The translations under genes and the position numbers were made by a program. Shown in pieces: positions 16,150 through 24,085 of a stretch of 64,000 nt of DNA (positions are counted from its first letter, which is position 1; every line of letters starts with the position of its first letter). The notes below the pieces were generated by a model. It had not been told where the DNA came from. It worked only from the letters and a program-made list of their open reading frames with translations, and did not search any database. Source of the stretch: Pseudobowmanella sp964228145 (GTDB lineage: Bacteria; Pseudomonadota; Gammaproteobacteria; Enterobacterales; Alteromonadaceae). Location of the stretch: positions 1 through 64,000 of the forward strand of contig CAXQZJ010000079.1 in assembly GCA_964228145.1 (NCBI GenBank), in the 5' to 3' direction.

Positions 16150-17475
16150 CTACTCCTGCTCGTGTCTTTTTCTTTTTATCAGCGGCTTATGGCCTACGTC
16201 TTCGCCTTCGATATTATCAATACGTTTGCGAGGGCGGCTTGGTTTTGGTTTGTTACCGGTAACCTTAGCCTGCTTGCCTTTGCTGGGTTTAGGCTTTTCG
16301 TTTAGGCTGAACCCCGAGAAGCGCGCTGGTAGACTTTCTACTGTATCGAATTGGCAAGCCTGTTGTAAAAAATCTTCCAGTGTTTTGAATGACTTAAAAT
16401 CTTTTGGCCCAACAAAGGAATACGCAAGGCCTTGATTCCCGGCCCGTCCGGTGCGCCCGATCCGGTGAACATATTCGTCCGCCAATTTAGGTAAATCAAA
16501 ATTAATCACCAGCGCGACATTGGGAATGTCCAAGCCACGGGACGCGACATCTGTGGTCACTAATACCTGATGTTTGTTGCGTGAAAACTCCTGCATGACC
16601 ACATTACGTTGAGATTGACTTAGGGCTGCGCTTAACCCCGTAGCTAACCAACCTTCTTCGTTTAACCAAGCGGCAAGAGATTCTGCATGTTCGCGAGTGG
16701 CGCAGAATACAATGGCCTGCTTGTCTTTACAGGCTTTTAACCGATCAGCCAAAAGCTGTTTTTTGTGCTCGAAATGGTCAGCAAAGTAAAATAACTGCTT
16801 TATATCGGCATGCTCTTCACTGGCCGAGCCCACGCTGATCCGTCGCGGTGCTTTGAGCATATCGCGGGTAATAAAGTGAAGTTCAGCATTGTCTAAGGTC
16901 GCTGAGAACATCATGGTTTGCCGTTTTCTATGATCCGCGGCCTGATGAATCTGGCGCAAATGGGCCGCAAAACCTAAATCCAGCATTCGATCGGCTTCAT
17001 CCATGATCAATAGTTCAAGTCCGTTGAGGAACAGACTACGGTCACTGAGGTGATCTGCGACGCGTCCCGCTGTTCCTACTACAAAATGGGGATTGCGGCG
17101 TAATGCTTTGACCTGATCGTTATAATTCTCTCCGCCCACCACAAGCGCAGCCTGGTAACTGGTTCCGCTAATAAGTTTACGCAATTCCTTGAACACTTGT
17201 TTTGCCAATTCGCGGGTTGGGGCAAGCACCAAAACACGGGGATCTTTACTCGACAGGGCTTTGGTTTTCATCACTCTGTGTACAGCAGGAAATAAAAACG
17301 CAAAGGTTTTTCCACTGCCGGTTTTTGACGAGGCAATTAAGTCATTACCTAACAACGCATAGGGAATTGCCTGGCGCTGTATTTCTGTTGGCTCAGTCAG
17401 GTGATTTACGCTGATAAAGCGCTGGATGCGGTGGTCTAGGGGAAAATCAGAAAAAGACAAGTCATGGTCCTGCAA
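16150..17475 (-). CDS. DEAD-box ATP-dependent RNA helicase
   Basis: A 441-residue RNA helicase of 17 standard motifs arranged in two RecA-like domains: Q motif PTEIQRQAIP, Walker A ASSKTGSGKT, PTRELA, DEAD box LIMDEADRMLD, SAT, and in the second domain TDVASRGLDIP and HRIGRTGR. Motif Ib is TAGR rather than the usual TPGR. A basic, lysine/arginine-rich tail follows from about residue 390 and probably binds RNA. The likely start is the TTG at 17475; there is no in-frame ATG or GTG between it and the upstream stop. Close to the SrmB/RhlE-type helicases, but I do not assign a symbol. It is probably cotranscribed with the downstream protease gene. Confidence 0.9.
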   Translation of the reverse strand: MQDHDLSFSDFPLDHRIQRFISVNHLTEPTEIQRQAIPYALLGNDLIASSKTGSGKTFAFLFPAVHRVMKTKALSSKDPRVLVLAPTRELAKQVFKELRKLISGTSYQAALVVGGENYNDQVKALRRNPHFVVGTAGRVADHLSDRSLFLNGLELLIMDEADRMLDLGFAAHLRQIHQAADHRKRQTMMFSATLDNAELHFITRDMLKAPRRISVGSASEEHADIKQLFYFADHFEHKKQLLADRLKACKDKQAIVFCATREHAESLAAWLNEEGWLATGLSAALSQSQRNVVMQEFSRNKHQVLVTTDVASRGLDIPNVALVINFDLPKLADEYVHRIGRTGRAGNQGLAYSFVGPKDFKSFKTLEDFLQQACQFDTVESLPARFSGFSLNEKPKPSKGKQAKVTGNKPKPSRPRKRIDNIEGEDVGHKPLIKRKRHEQE

Positions 17476-17517
17476 AACATCATACAGGCATTATAACGTG
17501 TTCGTCGCGCAGCGGGT

Positions 17518-17549
17518 AAAAAAGATGTGACGTCACAACGCCACATCTT
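17518..17549 (-). terminator. rho-independent terminator of scoB
   Basis: Arms AAGATGTG (17522-17529) and CACATCTT (17542-17549) with a 12-base loop; on the minus strand the stem is followed by a run of six U. It begins seven bases after the scoB stop. The stem and loop contain a separate perfect 12-base palindrome, TGTGACGTCACA (17526-17537), which would compete with the terminator fold. Confidence 0.75.
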
Positions 17550-17556
17550 ATTTTGG

Positions 17557-18219
17557 TCAAGCGGGTAATTTCATTTCAGGGATATCGCCTTCGATGATGA
17601 GTTTACCGGCAGTTTTGGCTTTGATTTCGTCTACCGATACACCGGGCGCGCGCTCACGTAGATAAAAAGCACCGTCCTTGACTTCTAACAAAGCTAAGTC
17701 AGTGATAATTCGATTGATACAGTTTACCCCTGTAAGAGGCAGTCCGCATTCAGCAAGCAGCTTGGAATTACCCTGTTTGTCCGCGTGCGTCATGGTTACA
17801 ATGATGTTCTTCGCGCCAGCGACTAAGTCCATCGCGCCTCCCATGCCCTTGACCAATTTACCGGGGATCATCCAACTGGCAATATTACCGTTCACATCCA
17901 CCTCAAAAGCACCTAACACGGTGACATCGACATGACCACCGCGGATCATGGCGAAACTTTCTGCCGAATTGAAAATCGATGCGCCGGTAATCGCCGTCAC
18001 TGTCTCTTTTCCTGCGTTGATCATATCCGCATCCAGTTGCTCTTCGGTCGGATAAGGACCCATACCTAACAGGCCATTCTCAGATTGCAACATCACGCTG
18101 ATACCGTCTGGGACGTAATTGGCCGCGAGGGTAGGGATACCGATCCCAAGATTCACGTAGTCACCGTCATTAAATTCCTGAGCGACACGCATGGCGATTT
18201 GGTCTCTTGTTAGTGCCAT
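17557..18219 (-). CDS. scoB: 3-oxoacid CoA-transferase subunit B
   Basis: Catalytic beta subunit of a succinyl-CoA:3-oxoacid (or acetoacetate) CoA-transferase, which moves CoA between acids during ketone-body, leucine or short-chain fatty-acid use. The 220 residues hold the active-site glutamate in QSENGLLGMG and the motif GIPTLAANYVPDG. It lies eight bases after scoA and ends before a terminator. The 3-oxoacid specificity is inferred from overall similarity; an AtoDA-like activity is possible. Confidence 0.92.
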   Translation of the reverse strand: MALTRDQIAMRVAQEFNDGDYVNLGIGIPTLAANYVPDGISVMLQSENGLLGMGPYPTEEQLDADMINAGKETVTAITGASIFNSAESFAMIRGGHVDVTVLGAFEVDVNGNIASWMIPGKLVKGMGGAMDLVAGAKNIIVTMTHADKQGNSKLLAECGLPLTGVNCINRIITDLALLEVKDGAFYLRERAPGVSVDEIKAKTAGKLIIEGDIPEMKLPA

Positions 18220-18227
18220 AACTCCTC

Positions 18228-18926
18228 CTATCCTCTCACTACGCGACGTTCAATACGTTTTTCAAATTCACCACGAATAACCCGGTTGACATAAATACCC
18301 GGAGTGTGAATTTCGCTTGGATTTAATTCACCAGGCTCTACGATGTGCTCTGCTTCCACAACGGTAATTTTACCTGCGGTTGCAGCCATGGGATTAAAAT
18401 TCTGTGCTGTATGTCGGTAGATACAATTACCATAGCGGTCGGCTTTCCAGGCTTTTACAATGGCAAAGTCACCGGTGATCGACGGCTCAAGTATATGTGG
18501 TCGTCCGTTGAACTCCCGGACTTCTTTACCTTCACCGACTGGCGTGCCATAGCCTGTGGCGGTGTAAAATGCTGGTATACCGGCACCGCCGGCACGCATT
18601 TTTTCTGCCAAGGTACCTTGTGGTGTTAATTCCACCTCTAGTTCACCATTTAACAGTTGTTGTTCAAATAAGGCGTTTTCTCCCACATAAGAACTGACCA
18701 TTTTTTTAATCTGGCGGTCTTCGAGTAACAGACCCAAACCAAATCCATCGACGCCACAATTGTTGGACACCACAGTCAGGCCCCGCGTGCCCATCTTTTT
18801 TATTTGCGCAATCAATCCCTCGGGGATACCGCAAAGACCAAAGCCACCTGCAATCACTGTCATATTGTCAGTGAGGCCGTGCATTGCGTCAGCGTAACTT
18901 GTTACAACTTTGTCAAATCCTGCCAC
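18228..18926 (-). CDS. scoA: 3-oxoacid CoA-transferase subunit A
   Basis: Alpha subunit (232 residues) of the same CoA-transferase, with the CoA-binding signature GGFGLCGIPEGL near residues 27-38 and the conserved SNNCGVDGFGLG and GNCIYRHTAQNFNP segments. First gene of the scoA-scoB unit. Upstream (18927-19066) lies the end of an unknown gene in the same direction, with no recognisable operator. Together with nearby ETF genes it suggests a local emphasis on acyl-CoA catabolism. Confidence 0.92.
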   Translation of the reverse strand: MAGFDKVVTSYADAMHGLTDNMTVIAGGFGLCGIPEGLIAQIKKMGTRGLTVVSNNCGVDGFGLGLLLEDRQIKKMVSSYVGENALFEQQLLNGELEVELTPQGTLAEKMRAGGAGIPAFYTATGYGTPVGEGKEVREFNGRPHILEPSITGDFAIVKAWKADRYGNCIYRHTAQNFNPMAATAGKITVVEAEHIVEPGELNPSEIHTPGIYVNRVIRGEFEKRIERRVVRG

Positions 18927-19066
18927 AAAGAGTCCTTAATGATGTGTTTAATAAAGTTCCCAGAGGGTAAGGGATTTGAACTTTGAAGGGTATAGTTCTT
19001 TAGAATTAGTTGTTAGGCAGATGTAAAGAAAATTTGCACAAGTGACAAGCTGTTAAGCAAGCAGGG

Positions 19067-19828
19067 TTACCACTTTTTCTTGGGGGCAAAAATTTCATCA
19101 AGCTCGTTGCGCTCTGCCTCAGCGCGACGCTTGATATCTGCTTGTTGGTTACTTTTTTGTTCGCTGTTGATTTCGTCCAGTAGGTTTTTAACTTCTTGCT
19201 TCTTCGCCTCAACATATGCATCGGGATTCTTACGTGCTTTTAATGCTGCTGCTGCCTTCTCAAGGTATTGCCTTGCCGATCCTTGCATTTTGGCCTTGAT
19301 AGACACATGTGCCCGGCGGATCAAAGTCTCGATGTTCACCATTAATTGATAACGGGTGAGTTGGGCATCTTCGATGGCATGTAGCTGGTTATCAATGCGG
19401 CCCTTGTTGGCCTCAGAGCGCAGAATGATGCGCAACTTTTTGATACCCTGAATCAACACAATGATTTGCTTTTCATGGTCAGGTAAGCGGAAATGCTCTG
19501 GGTTTAAAGGCTCTTCGATGTTCAAAGATTTATTGGCATTTTCTAATTCCTGAATACGCCGGCGAGCTTCGTTGCTGGGGCTGATCGCGTTGGATTGGCG
19601 CAGCGCTGCGATAATGCGATTGTGCAGGATGACCAGCATACGATTGGAAACTGGCAAATGTTCTGCTGCTGACAAAATATCATCAGTCTCGTCGACAATC
19701 GCTTTATGCTTGGCAACTTCGGCGCGTTTTTCTGCTTCAACCCGCTCTTTGTTTTGTTGAATGGCGTTAATGCCTATCACGAGTAAAACAAGAACTAAAA
19801 CCAGGCCGATAACTATCGATAAGCCCAT
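19067..19828 (-). CDS. membrane-anchored coiled-coil protein of unknown function
   Basis: I do not recognise a named family. The 253 residues start with one strongly hydrophobic helix (about 3-23, IVIGLVLVLVLLVIGINAI), which would anchor the protein in the inner membrane. The rest is hydrophilic and helical, rich in Ala, Glu, Lys and Arg, with likely coiled coils at about 25-50, 90-105 and 195-245. The C-terminus is basic (APKKKW). The ATG at 19828 is chosen because it begins the hydrophobic helix. It stands alone between scoA and the histidine kinase gene, in the same direction as both. Codon use is like that of the neighbours. Confidence 0.75.
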   Translation of the reverse strand: MGLSIVIGLVLVLVLLVIGINAIQQNKERVEAEKRAEVAKHKAIVDETDDILSAAEHLPVSNRMLVILHNRIIAALRQSNAISPSNEARRRIQELENANKSLNIEEPLNPEHFRLPDHEKQIIVLIQGIKKLRIILRSEANKGRIDNQLHAIEDAQLTRYQLMVNIETLIRRAHVSIKAKMQGSARQYLEKAAAALKARKNPDAYVEAKKQEVKNLLDEINSEQKSNQQADIKRRAEAERNELDEIFAPKKKW

Positions 19829-19940
19829 TATGAGGTGACTCTCCGTTTACCTGTATGAGGTGTGCTGTACAACCTTTTATATTGGCGCATCATACTTGAT
19901 TATTAACGATAATTTAAATTTATCCTTTATGCAAAGTGGC

Positions 19941-20636
19941 TTACGGTAACCATAAGGTAAAACGACTGCCACCTAACCGGCTATGATTATCTAATTTGAT
20001 AAAGCCTGTTCGTTGTTGTCGGTGATGAGATTGGGCAATGGTCCGGGCGAAGTAAATGCCTAATCCGGTGCGGCCGCTGCTAATATCGAACTGCTGCATA
20101 TCCATATGAGCGGTATTCAGCATGTGTTCGGGATATCCGGGACCATCGTCTTCTATCAGAATTTCAATGCCCTGATCTTTGCTTGATGCACTGAAAAGTA
20201 TTTCACCATTACTGTAACGCATCGCATTGACTACCATGTCATTAAGCAAGACATAAATCAGATCGTAATCTAAATAACTACTCAGACTTTCGTCTATGCT
20301 GGTGCTTATCGACATGCCGCGCATGGTAAAGTAGGGGTGGTTTGATGCGAATATATCCTCCCAAATGTCCTGGACGTAATGTTCATCGCAATTGAGAGGC
20401 AGTTTGTCCTGGCGTGCCCGGTATAAGGCCAGCAAGTGCACCATGCCCGTATTAAGCCTGCTGGTTTCATAGTGGAGGGCGTGAACTTTTTGCATCTGTT
20501 GATGATCTTGACCATCGAGGGATTCGGCCATGGACTCAATTGATTCCATCATCAGACTCAATGAGTTTTTCATATCATGAATAGCGGCGGCCAGAATCGT
20601 TGAAAAATCGACGGGGTGGGAAACTGTAGATGACAT
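19941..20636 (-). CDS. orphan sensor histidine kinase (soluble, no sensor domain)
   Basis: A 231-residue kinase core. The phosphoacceptor His20 lies in AAIHDMKNSLSL, within a dimerisation helix pair. The ATPase domain has the N box LLNDMVVNAMRYS, G1 box IEDDGPGYP and G2 box GRTGLGIYFAR. It has no membrane helix, PAS, receiver or HAMP domain, and no response regulator is encoded nearby, so its partner must be elsewhere or its input comes through protein contact. It is divergent from cysB across a 135-base gap. Confidence 0.85.
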   Translation of the reverse strand: MSSTVSHPVDFSTILAAAIHDMKNSLSLMMESIESMAESLDGQDHQQMQKVHALHYETSRLNTGMVHLLALYRARQDKLPLNCDEHYVQDIWEDIFASNHPYFTMRGMSISTSIDESLSSYLDYDLIYVLLNDMVVNAMRYSNGEILFSASSKDQGIEILIEDDGPGYPEHMLNTAHMDMQQFDISSGRTGLGIYFARTIAQSHHRQQRTGFIKLDNHSRLGGSRFTLWLP

Positions 20637-20771
20637 TGACCTTCCTCGGTAACTAACTTATAACCAGCTTGGCAAATTTTGGTGATTTTCTAAAAATTAG
20701 ATGGAATTACAGTTCCCATCAGTATATATATTTAGAATAAGCAAGCATAAAACAAAAAGGGTTTTTCCTGA

Positions 20772-21746
20772 ATGAAACTTCAGCAACTTCGATATATCGT
20801 AGAAGTGCTCCACAACAACCTCAATGTTTCTGCTACCGCAGAGAGCCTGTTCACCTCACAGCCGGGGATCAGCAAACAGGTCCGTATGCTTGAAGATGAG
20901 CTGGGAATCCAAATTTTCGGTCGCAGTGGAAAGCACCTCACTCACGTGACCGATGCAGGACAAGAAGTGATTAATATTTCTCAGGAAATATTGGCCAAAG
21001 TAGAGAGCATTAAAGCGGTGGCACGGGAACACACGCTGCCAGACCAGGGTAAATTGAATATTGCCACTACCCACACCCAGGCTCGATATGCTCTTCCTGG
21101 CGTTATTCGCGGCTTTATGGATAAATATCCGAAGGTGAGCCTGCACATGCATCAGGGAACACCCACCCAAATAGCGGACTTAGCGTCCAAAGGCGAAGCT
21201 GATTTTGTCATTGCGACAGAGGCACTGCACGTCTACCACGATCTGCTGATGTTACCGTGTTACCACTGGAACCGGAGCGTCATCGTTAACCGTGATCATC
21301 CATTAGCGCGCAAGCAGAGCCTGACGATTGAAGATATAGCCCAACATCCGATTGTGACTTACGTATTCGGGTTTACCGGGCGCAGCGAGTTAGACCGCGC
21401 TTTCGGAAAGGCTGGGTTAGAGCCACGTATTGCCTTTACCGCGACGGATGCCGATGTGATAAAGACCTATGTACGTCTGGGGTTAGGCATTGGGGTGGTT
21501 GCATCCATGGCAATTGATGAAAAACTCGATAACGACTTGGTTGCAATTGATGCCAGCCATCTGTTTGATTACAGCACCACGAAAATTGGTTTCCGCAAAG
21601 GTACGTTTTTACGTACCTACATGTATGACTTTATTGAACGTTTCGCACCGCACTTGCGTAAAGATGTGGTCGAAAAAGCCAGTATGCTGAAAAACAATGA
21701 CGAAGTGGAAGCCATGTTTAAAAACCTCACACTGCCGGTGAAGTAA
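20772..21746 (+). CDS. cysB: LysR-type regulator CysB
   Basis: Master activator of cysteine biosynthesis and sulfate assimilation, responsive to N-acetylserine. The 324 residues match the usual length and begin MKLQQLRYIVEV, with the helix-turn-helix including VSATAESLFTSQPGISKQ. The effector domain holds ATTHTQARYALP, a CysB signature for inducer binding. The 3' end overlaps the opposite-strand DUF2061 gene by 20 bases. The upstream gap (20637-20771) is AT-rich and should carry the divergent promoters with the kinase gene. Confidence 0.96.
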   Translation: MKLQQLRYIVEVLHNNLNVSATAESLFTSQPGISKQVRMLEDELGIQIFGRSGKHLTHVTDAGQEVINISQEILAKVESIKAVAREHTLPDQGKLNIATTHTQARYALPGVIRGFMDKYPKVSLHMHQGTPTQIADLASKGEADFVIATEALHVYHDLLMLPCYHWNRSVIVNRDHPLARKQSLTIEDIAQHPIVTYVFGFTGRSELDRAFGKAGLEPRIAFTATDADVIKTYVRLGLGIGVVASMAIDEKLDNDLVAIDASHLFDYSTTKIGFRKGTFLRTYMYDFIERFAPHLRKDVVEKASMLKNNDEVEAMFKNLTLPVK

Positions 21747-21936
21747 TCACGGATTGAGGGGCAGGTCGCTTGTTACGGATTCTGTCCCACACTCGCTCGT
21801 GTATCGTATAAGCAAAGGTATTAACCAAGGGTTCTACCAGCGCCAGAAGGCCTCCTATTACGAAACTTCCAGTAAGCAGATAAGCCACGACGAAGGCGAC
21901 GCTAAAGTGAGTGATAGCAAAAGTAATCGTTTTCAT
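21727..21936 (-). CDS. small DUF2061 membrane protein
   Basis: A 69-residue protein with two predicted membrane helices (about 5-23 and 26-45) and a basic C-terminal tail. The pattern ITHFSVAFVVAYLLTGS followed by EPLVNTFAYTIHERVWDR fits the DUF2061 family, of unknown function. The Shine-Dalgarno AAGGAGG lies four bases before the ATG at 21936 and overlaps a long palindrome centred on a Fur-like box, so expression may respond to iron. It overlaps the end of cysB tail to tail. Confidence 0.85.
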   Translation of the reverse strand: MKTITFAITHFSVAFVVAYLLTGSFVIGGLLALVEPLVNTFAYTIHERVWDRIRNKRPAPQSVITSPAV

Positions 21937-21942
21937 AAATCC

Positions 21943-21987
21943 TCCTTTACATGCAAATGATAATAGTTACCATTTGCATGTAAAGGA
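21943..21987. promoter_or_regulatory. palindrome centred on a Fur-like box, overlapping the DUF2061 ribosome binding site
   Basis: Perfect 17-bp inverted arms (21943-21959 and 21971-21987) enclose 11 bases. The central 15 bases, TGATAATAGTTACCA (21958-21972), match 12 of 14 fixed positions of the Fur 7-1-7 consensus, and the box centre and palindrome centre coincide at 21965. The arm nearest the gene contains part of the AAGGAGG Shine-Dalgarno, so the mRNA hairpin could also hide the ribosome binding site. A Zur site is a weaker alternative. Confidence 0.65.
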
Positions 21988-22024
21988 AATTTATTTTACC
22001 AATCTAGTTCATCGTTTTTAGCGA

Positions 22025-23395
22025 TTAGCATTCAATAATATTGACTGCCAAACCGCCACGTGCAGTTTCTTTGTACTTAGACTTCATGTCGTTTCCAGTG
22101 TCCCACATGGTTTTGATGACTTTATCTAAGCTCACTTTGTGTTCTCCGGAGCCGCGAAGCGCTAACCGAGCTGCATTGATTGCTTTGACTGCACCCATGG
22201 CATTGCGTTCGATACAAGGCACCTGAACTAACCCACCAACCGGATCGCAGGTTAGTCCCAGATTGTGTTCCATACCAATTTCAGCGGCATTTTCAACTGC
22301 GGAAATATTACCGCCTAATATCTCGCACAGGCCGCCCGCAGCCATTGAGCAGGCTACCCCGACTTCGCCCTGACAGCCTACCTCTGCACCGCTGATGGAG
22401 GCATTTTTCTTATATAAAATACCGATTGCCGCGGCGGTCAAAAAGTAACGCGTAACGGTATTTTGATCCAAAGGACGGACGAATTGGTCGAAATACCTCA
22501 GGACTGCCGGAATAATGCCCGCTGCGCCATTGGTTGGTGCGGTCACGACCCGACCGCCCGCTGCGTTTTCTTCGTTTACTGCCAGTGCAAACAGGTTTAT
22601 CCAATCCATTGGTTGCATAGGGTCTGCGCTATGCTCACTTACCAGGCGACGGTACAATCCAGGGGCGCGGCGCATGACTTTTAAGCCCCCAGGTAATACC
22701 CCTTCGGTATCGATACCCCGTTGTATACAAGCTAGCATCACCTGCCAGATATCCCACAGTTTCTCTTTCACCTGAGATTGTGGCATCAATGCAGACTCAT
22801 TACGCAGCATCAGTGCGCTGATGCTGAGTCCATTATCTTTACATTGTTGTAATAAGGTTGCTGCAGTATCAAACGGGAAGGGTACACTGACTTCTTGCGC
22901 TAACGCTGCTTGTTGTTGTTCGGCAAACTCTTCTGCTTTCAAAATAAACCCGCCGCCAACAGAGTAATAACTTTGCGACTTGATAACTGTATCACCTGAC
23001 TTGGCGTGAAATGTCAGGCCATTGGCGTGCAAAGGTAAGCTTTTACGACGATGAAAAACAATGGCTTGAGTACGTGGAAAACGAATGGTTTTTTCACCCA
23101 GTAATTGTAAGGTTTCATTTTTATCAATTGCGGCTAAACGTTGATCGACACTATCCACATCCACACTTTCCGGATCATCGCCTTCGAGACCCAAAATCAC
23201 CGCTTTTCCGGTGCCATGGCCTTTGCCCGTTTGACCCAAGGAGCCAAATAATTCAGTGGTGACTGTGTCTATCTTGTCCAATAATCCTTGTTCTTTGCAC
23301 TCTTGTACGAAAAAACAAGCAGCGCGCATAGGTCCTACGGTGTGAGAACTTGACGGGCCGATGCCAACCTTGAACATGTCAAAAACACTGATCAT
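22025..23395 (-). CDS. sdaA: L-serine ammonia-lyase (iron-sulfur type)
   Basis: Deaminates L-serine to pyruvate with a [4Fe-4S] cluster. The 456 residues compare with 454 in E. coli SdaA. The N-terminal MISVFDMFKVGIGPSSSHT is diagnostic and decides the start at 23395; the frame is open 16 residues further upstream without family similarity. Cluster cysteines are visible in GCQGEVGVACSMAAGG and LTCDPVGGLVQVPCIERN. It follows nudL in the same direction after 117 bases, as in the pabB-nudL-sdaA order of E. coli. Confidence 0.95.
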   Translation of the reverse strand: MISVFDMFKVGIGPSSSHTVGPMRAACFFVQECKEQGLLDKIDTVTTELFGSLGQTGKGHGTGKAVILGLEGDDPESVDVDSVDQRLAAIDKNETLQLLGEKTIRFPRTQAIVFHRRKSLPLHANGLTFHAKSGDTVIKSQSYYSVGGGFILKAEEFAEQQQAALAQEVSVPFPFDTAATLLQQCKDNGLSISALMLRNESALMPQSQVKEKLWDIWQVMLACIQRGIDTEGVLPGGLKVMRRAPGLYRRLVSEHSADPMQPMDWINLFALAVNEENAAGGRVVTAPTNGAAGIIPAVLRYFDQFVRPLDQNTVTRYFLTAAAIGILYKKNASISGAEVGCQGEVGVACSMAAGGLCEILGGNISAVENAAEIGMEHNLGLTCDPVGGLVQVPCIERNAMGAVKAINAARLALRGSGEHKVSLDKVIKTMWDTGNDMKSKYKETARGGLAVNIIEC

Positions 23396-23415
23396 AACGA
23401 ATTCCATAATTATTT

Positions 23416-23442
23416 TGCGCGGATTGTCGCTGATGCCGCGCA
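23416..23442 (-). other. possible hairpin in the sdaA leader
   Basis: TGCGCGG (23416-23422) and CCGCGCA (23436-23442) form a GC-rich 7-bp stem with a 13-base loop, 20 bases upstream of the sdaA start. There is no U-run after the stem, so it is not a standard terminator; it might affect sdaA translation or mRNA ends. Function unknown. Confidence 0.3.
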
Positions 23443-23512
23443 CGAACGAAAGACTTAGGCGTTAATGTACACACAACCTGAATGTAAAGTTTAGTTGTAC
23501 AGAGGAAACTAA

Positions 23513-24085
23513 CTAGTCCGGGTAAATGATATAGGAAAGGTTGCGGATAAACGCTGCGGTTGCGCCCCAAATCATCTTGTCCTGCCAGCGAATAAAATAC
23601 ACTGGACTGGCTTTACCGTTGCGCTTTACCCATTCAGTATGATGGTTGTCGCGATCAAGAGCAAATGCGAGGGGGAGGGTAAATACATCTTCGACTTCAT
23701 TGTGGTCAGCTTCGAGACTGACATTGATGTCTACAAGCCCAATGACCGGCGTGACGCGGTAGCCACTTATGGTTCTGAACGCGGGCATCTGACCCAATAC
23801 ACTGACGTGTTCCGGTGCCAGACTGATTTCTTCTAAACTCTCACGCAGCGCCGTGTCGATAAGGTCGTGGTCTTGTGCATCCTGAGCGCCGCCCGGAAAG
23901 CTTACCTGGCCGGGGTGGTGGCGTAAGTGGTTGGCGCGGGTGGTTAACAACAGTTGAAGTGGGTCATGTTTGAGTAACGGGATCAGTACCGCCGCCTCAC
24001 GTCCGTGACTGCGCAATGGATAATCTGCTTCTTGCAATGCGGGTTGATGCAGCAAAAATCGTTGGGAGAATTCAGTTTCATTCAC
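23513..24085 (-). CDS. nudL: NUDIX CoA pyrophosphatase NudL
   Basis: A 190-residue Nudix hydrolase of the CoA pyrophosphatase group. FPGGAQDAQ leads into the Nudix helix ALRESLEEISL, which keeps the REx2EE metal ligands although the usual glycine after EE is replaced, as in NudL. The family-typical SGYRVTPVIG and IWGATAAFIRNL follow. The start overlaps the pabB end by eight bases, matching the conserved pabB-nudL neighbourhood. Confidence 0.92.
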   Translation of the reverse strand: MNETEFSQRFLLHQPALQEADYPLRSHGREAAVLIPLLKHDPLQLLLTTRANHLRHHPGQVSFPGGAQDAQDHDLIDTALRESLEEISLAPEHVSVLGQMPAFRTISGYRVTPVIGLVDINVSLEADHNEVEDVFTLPLAFALDRDNHHTEWVKRNGKASPVYFIRWQDKMIWGATAAFIRNLSYIIYPD

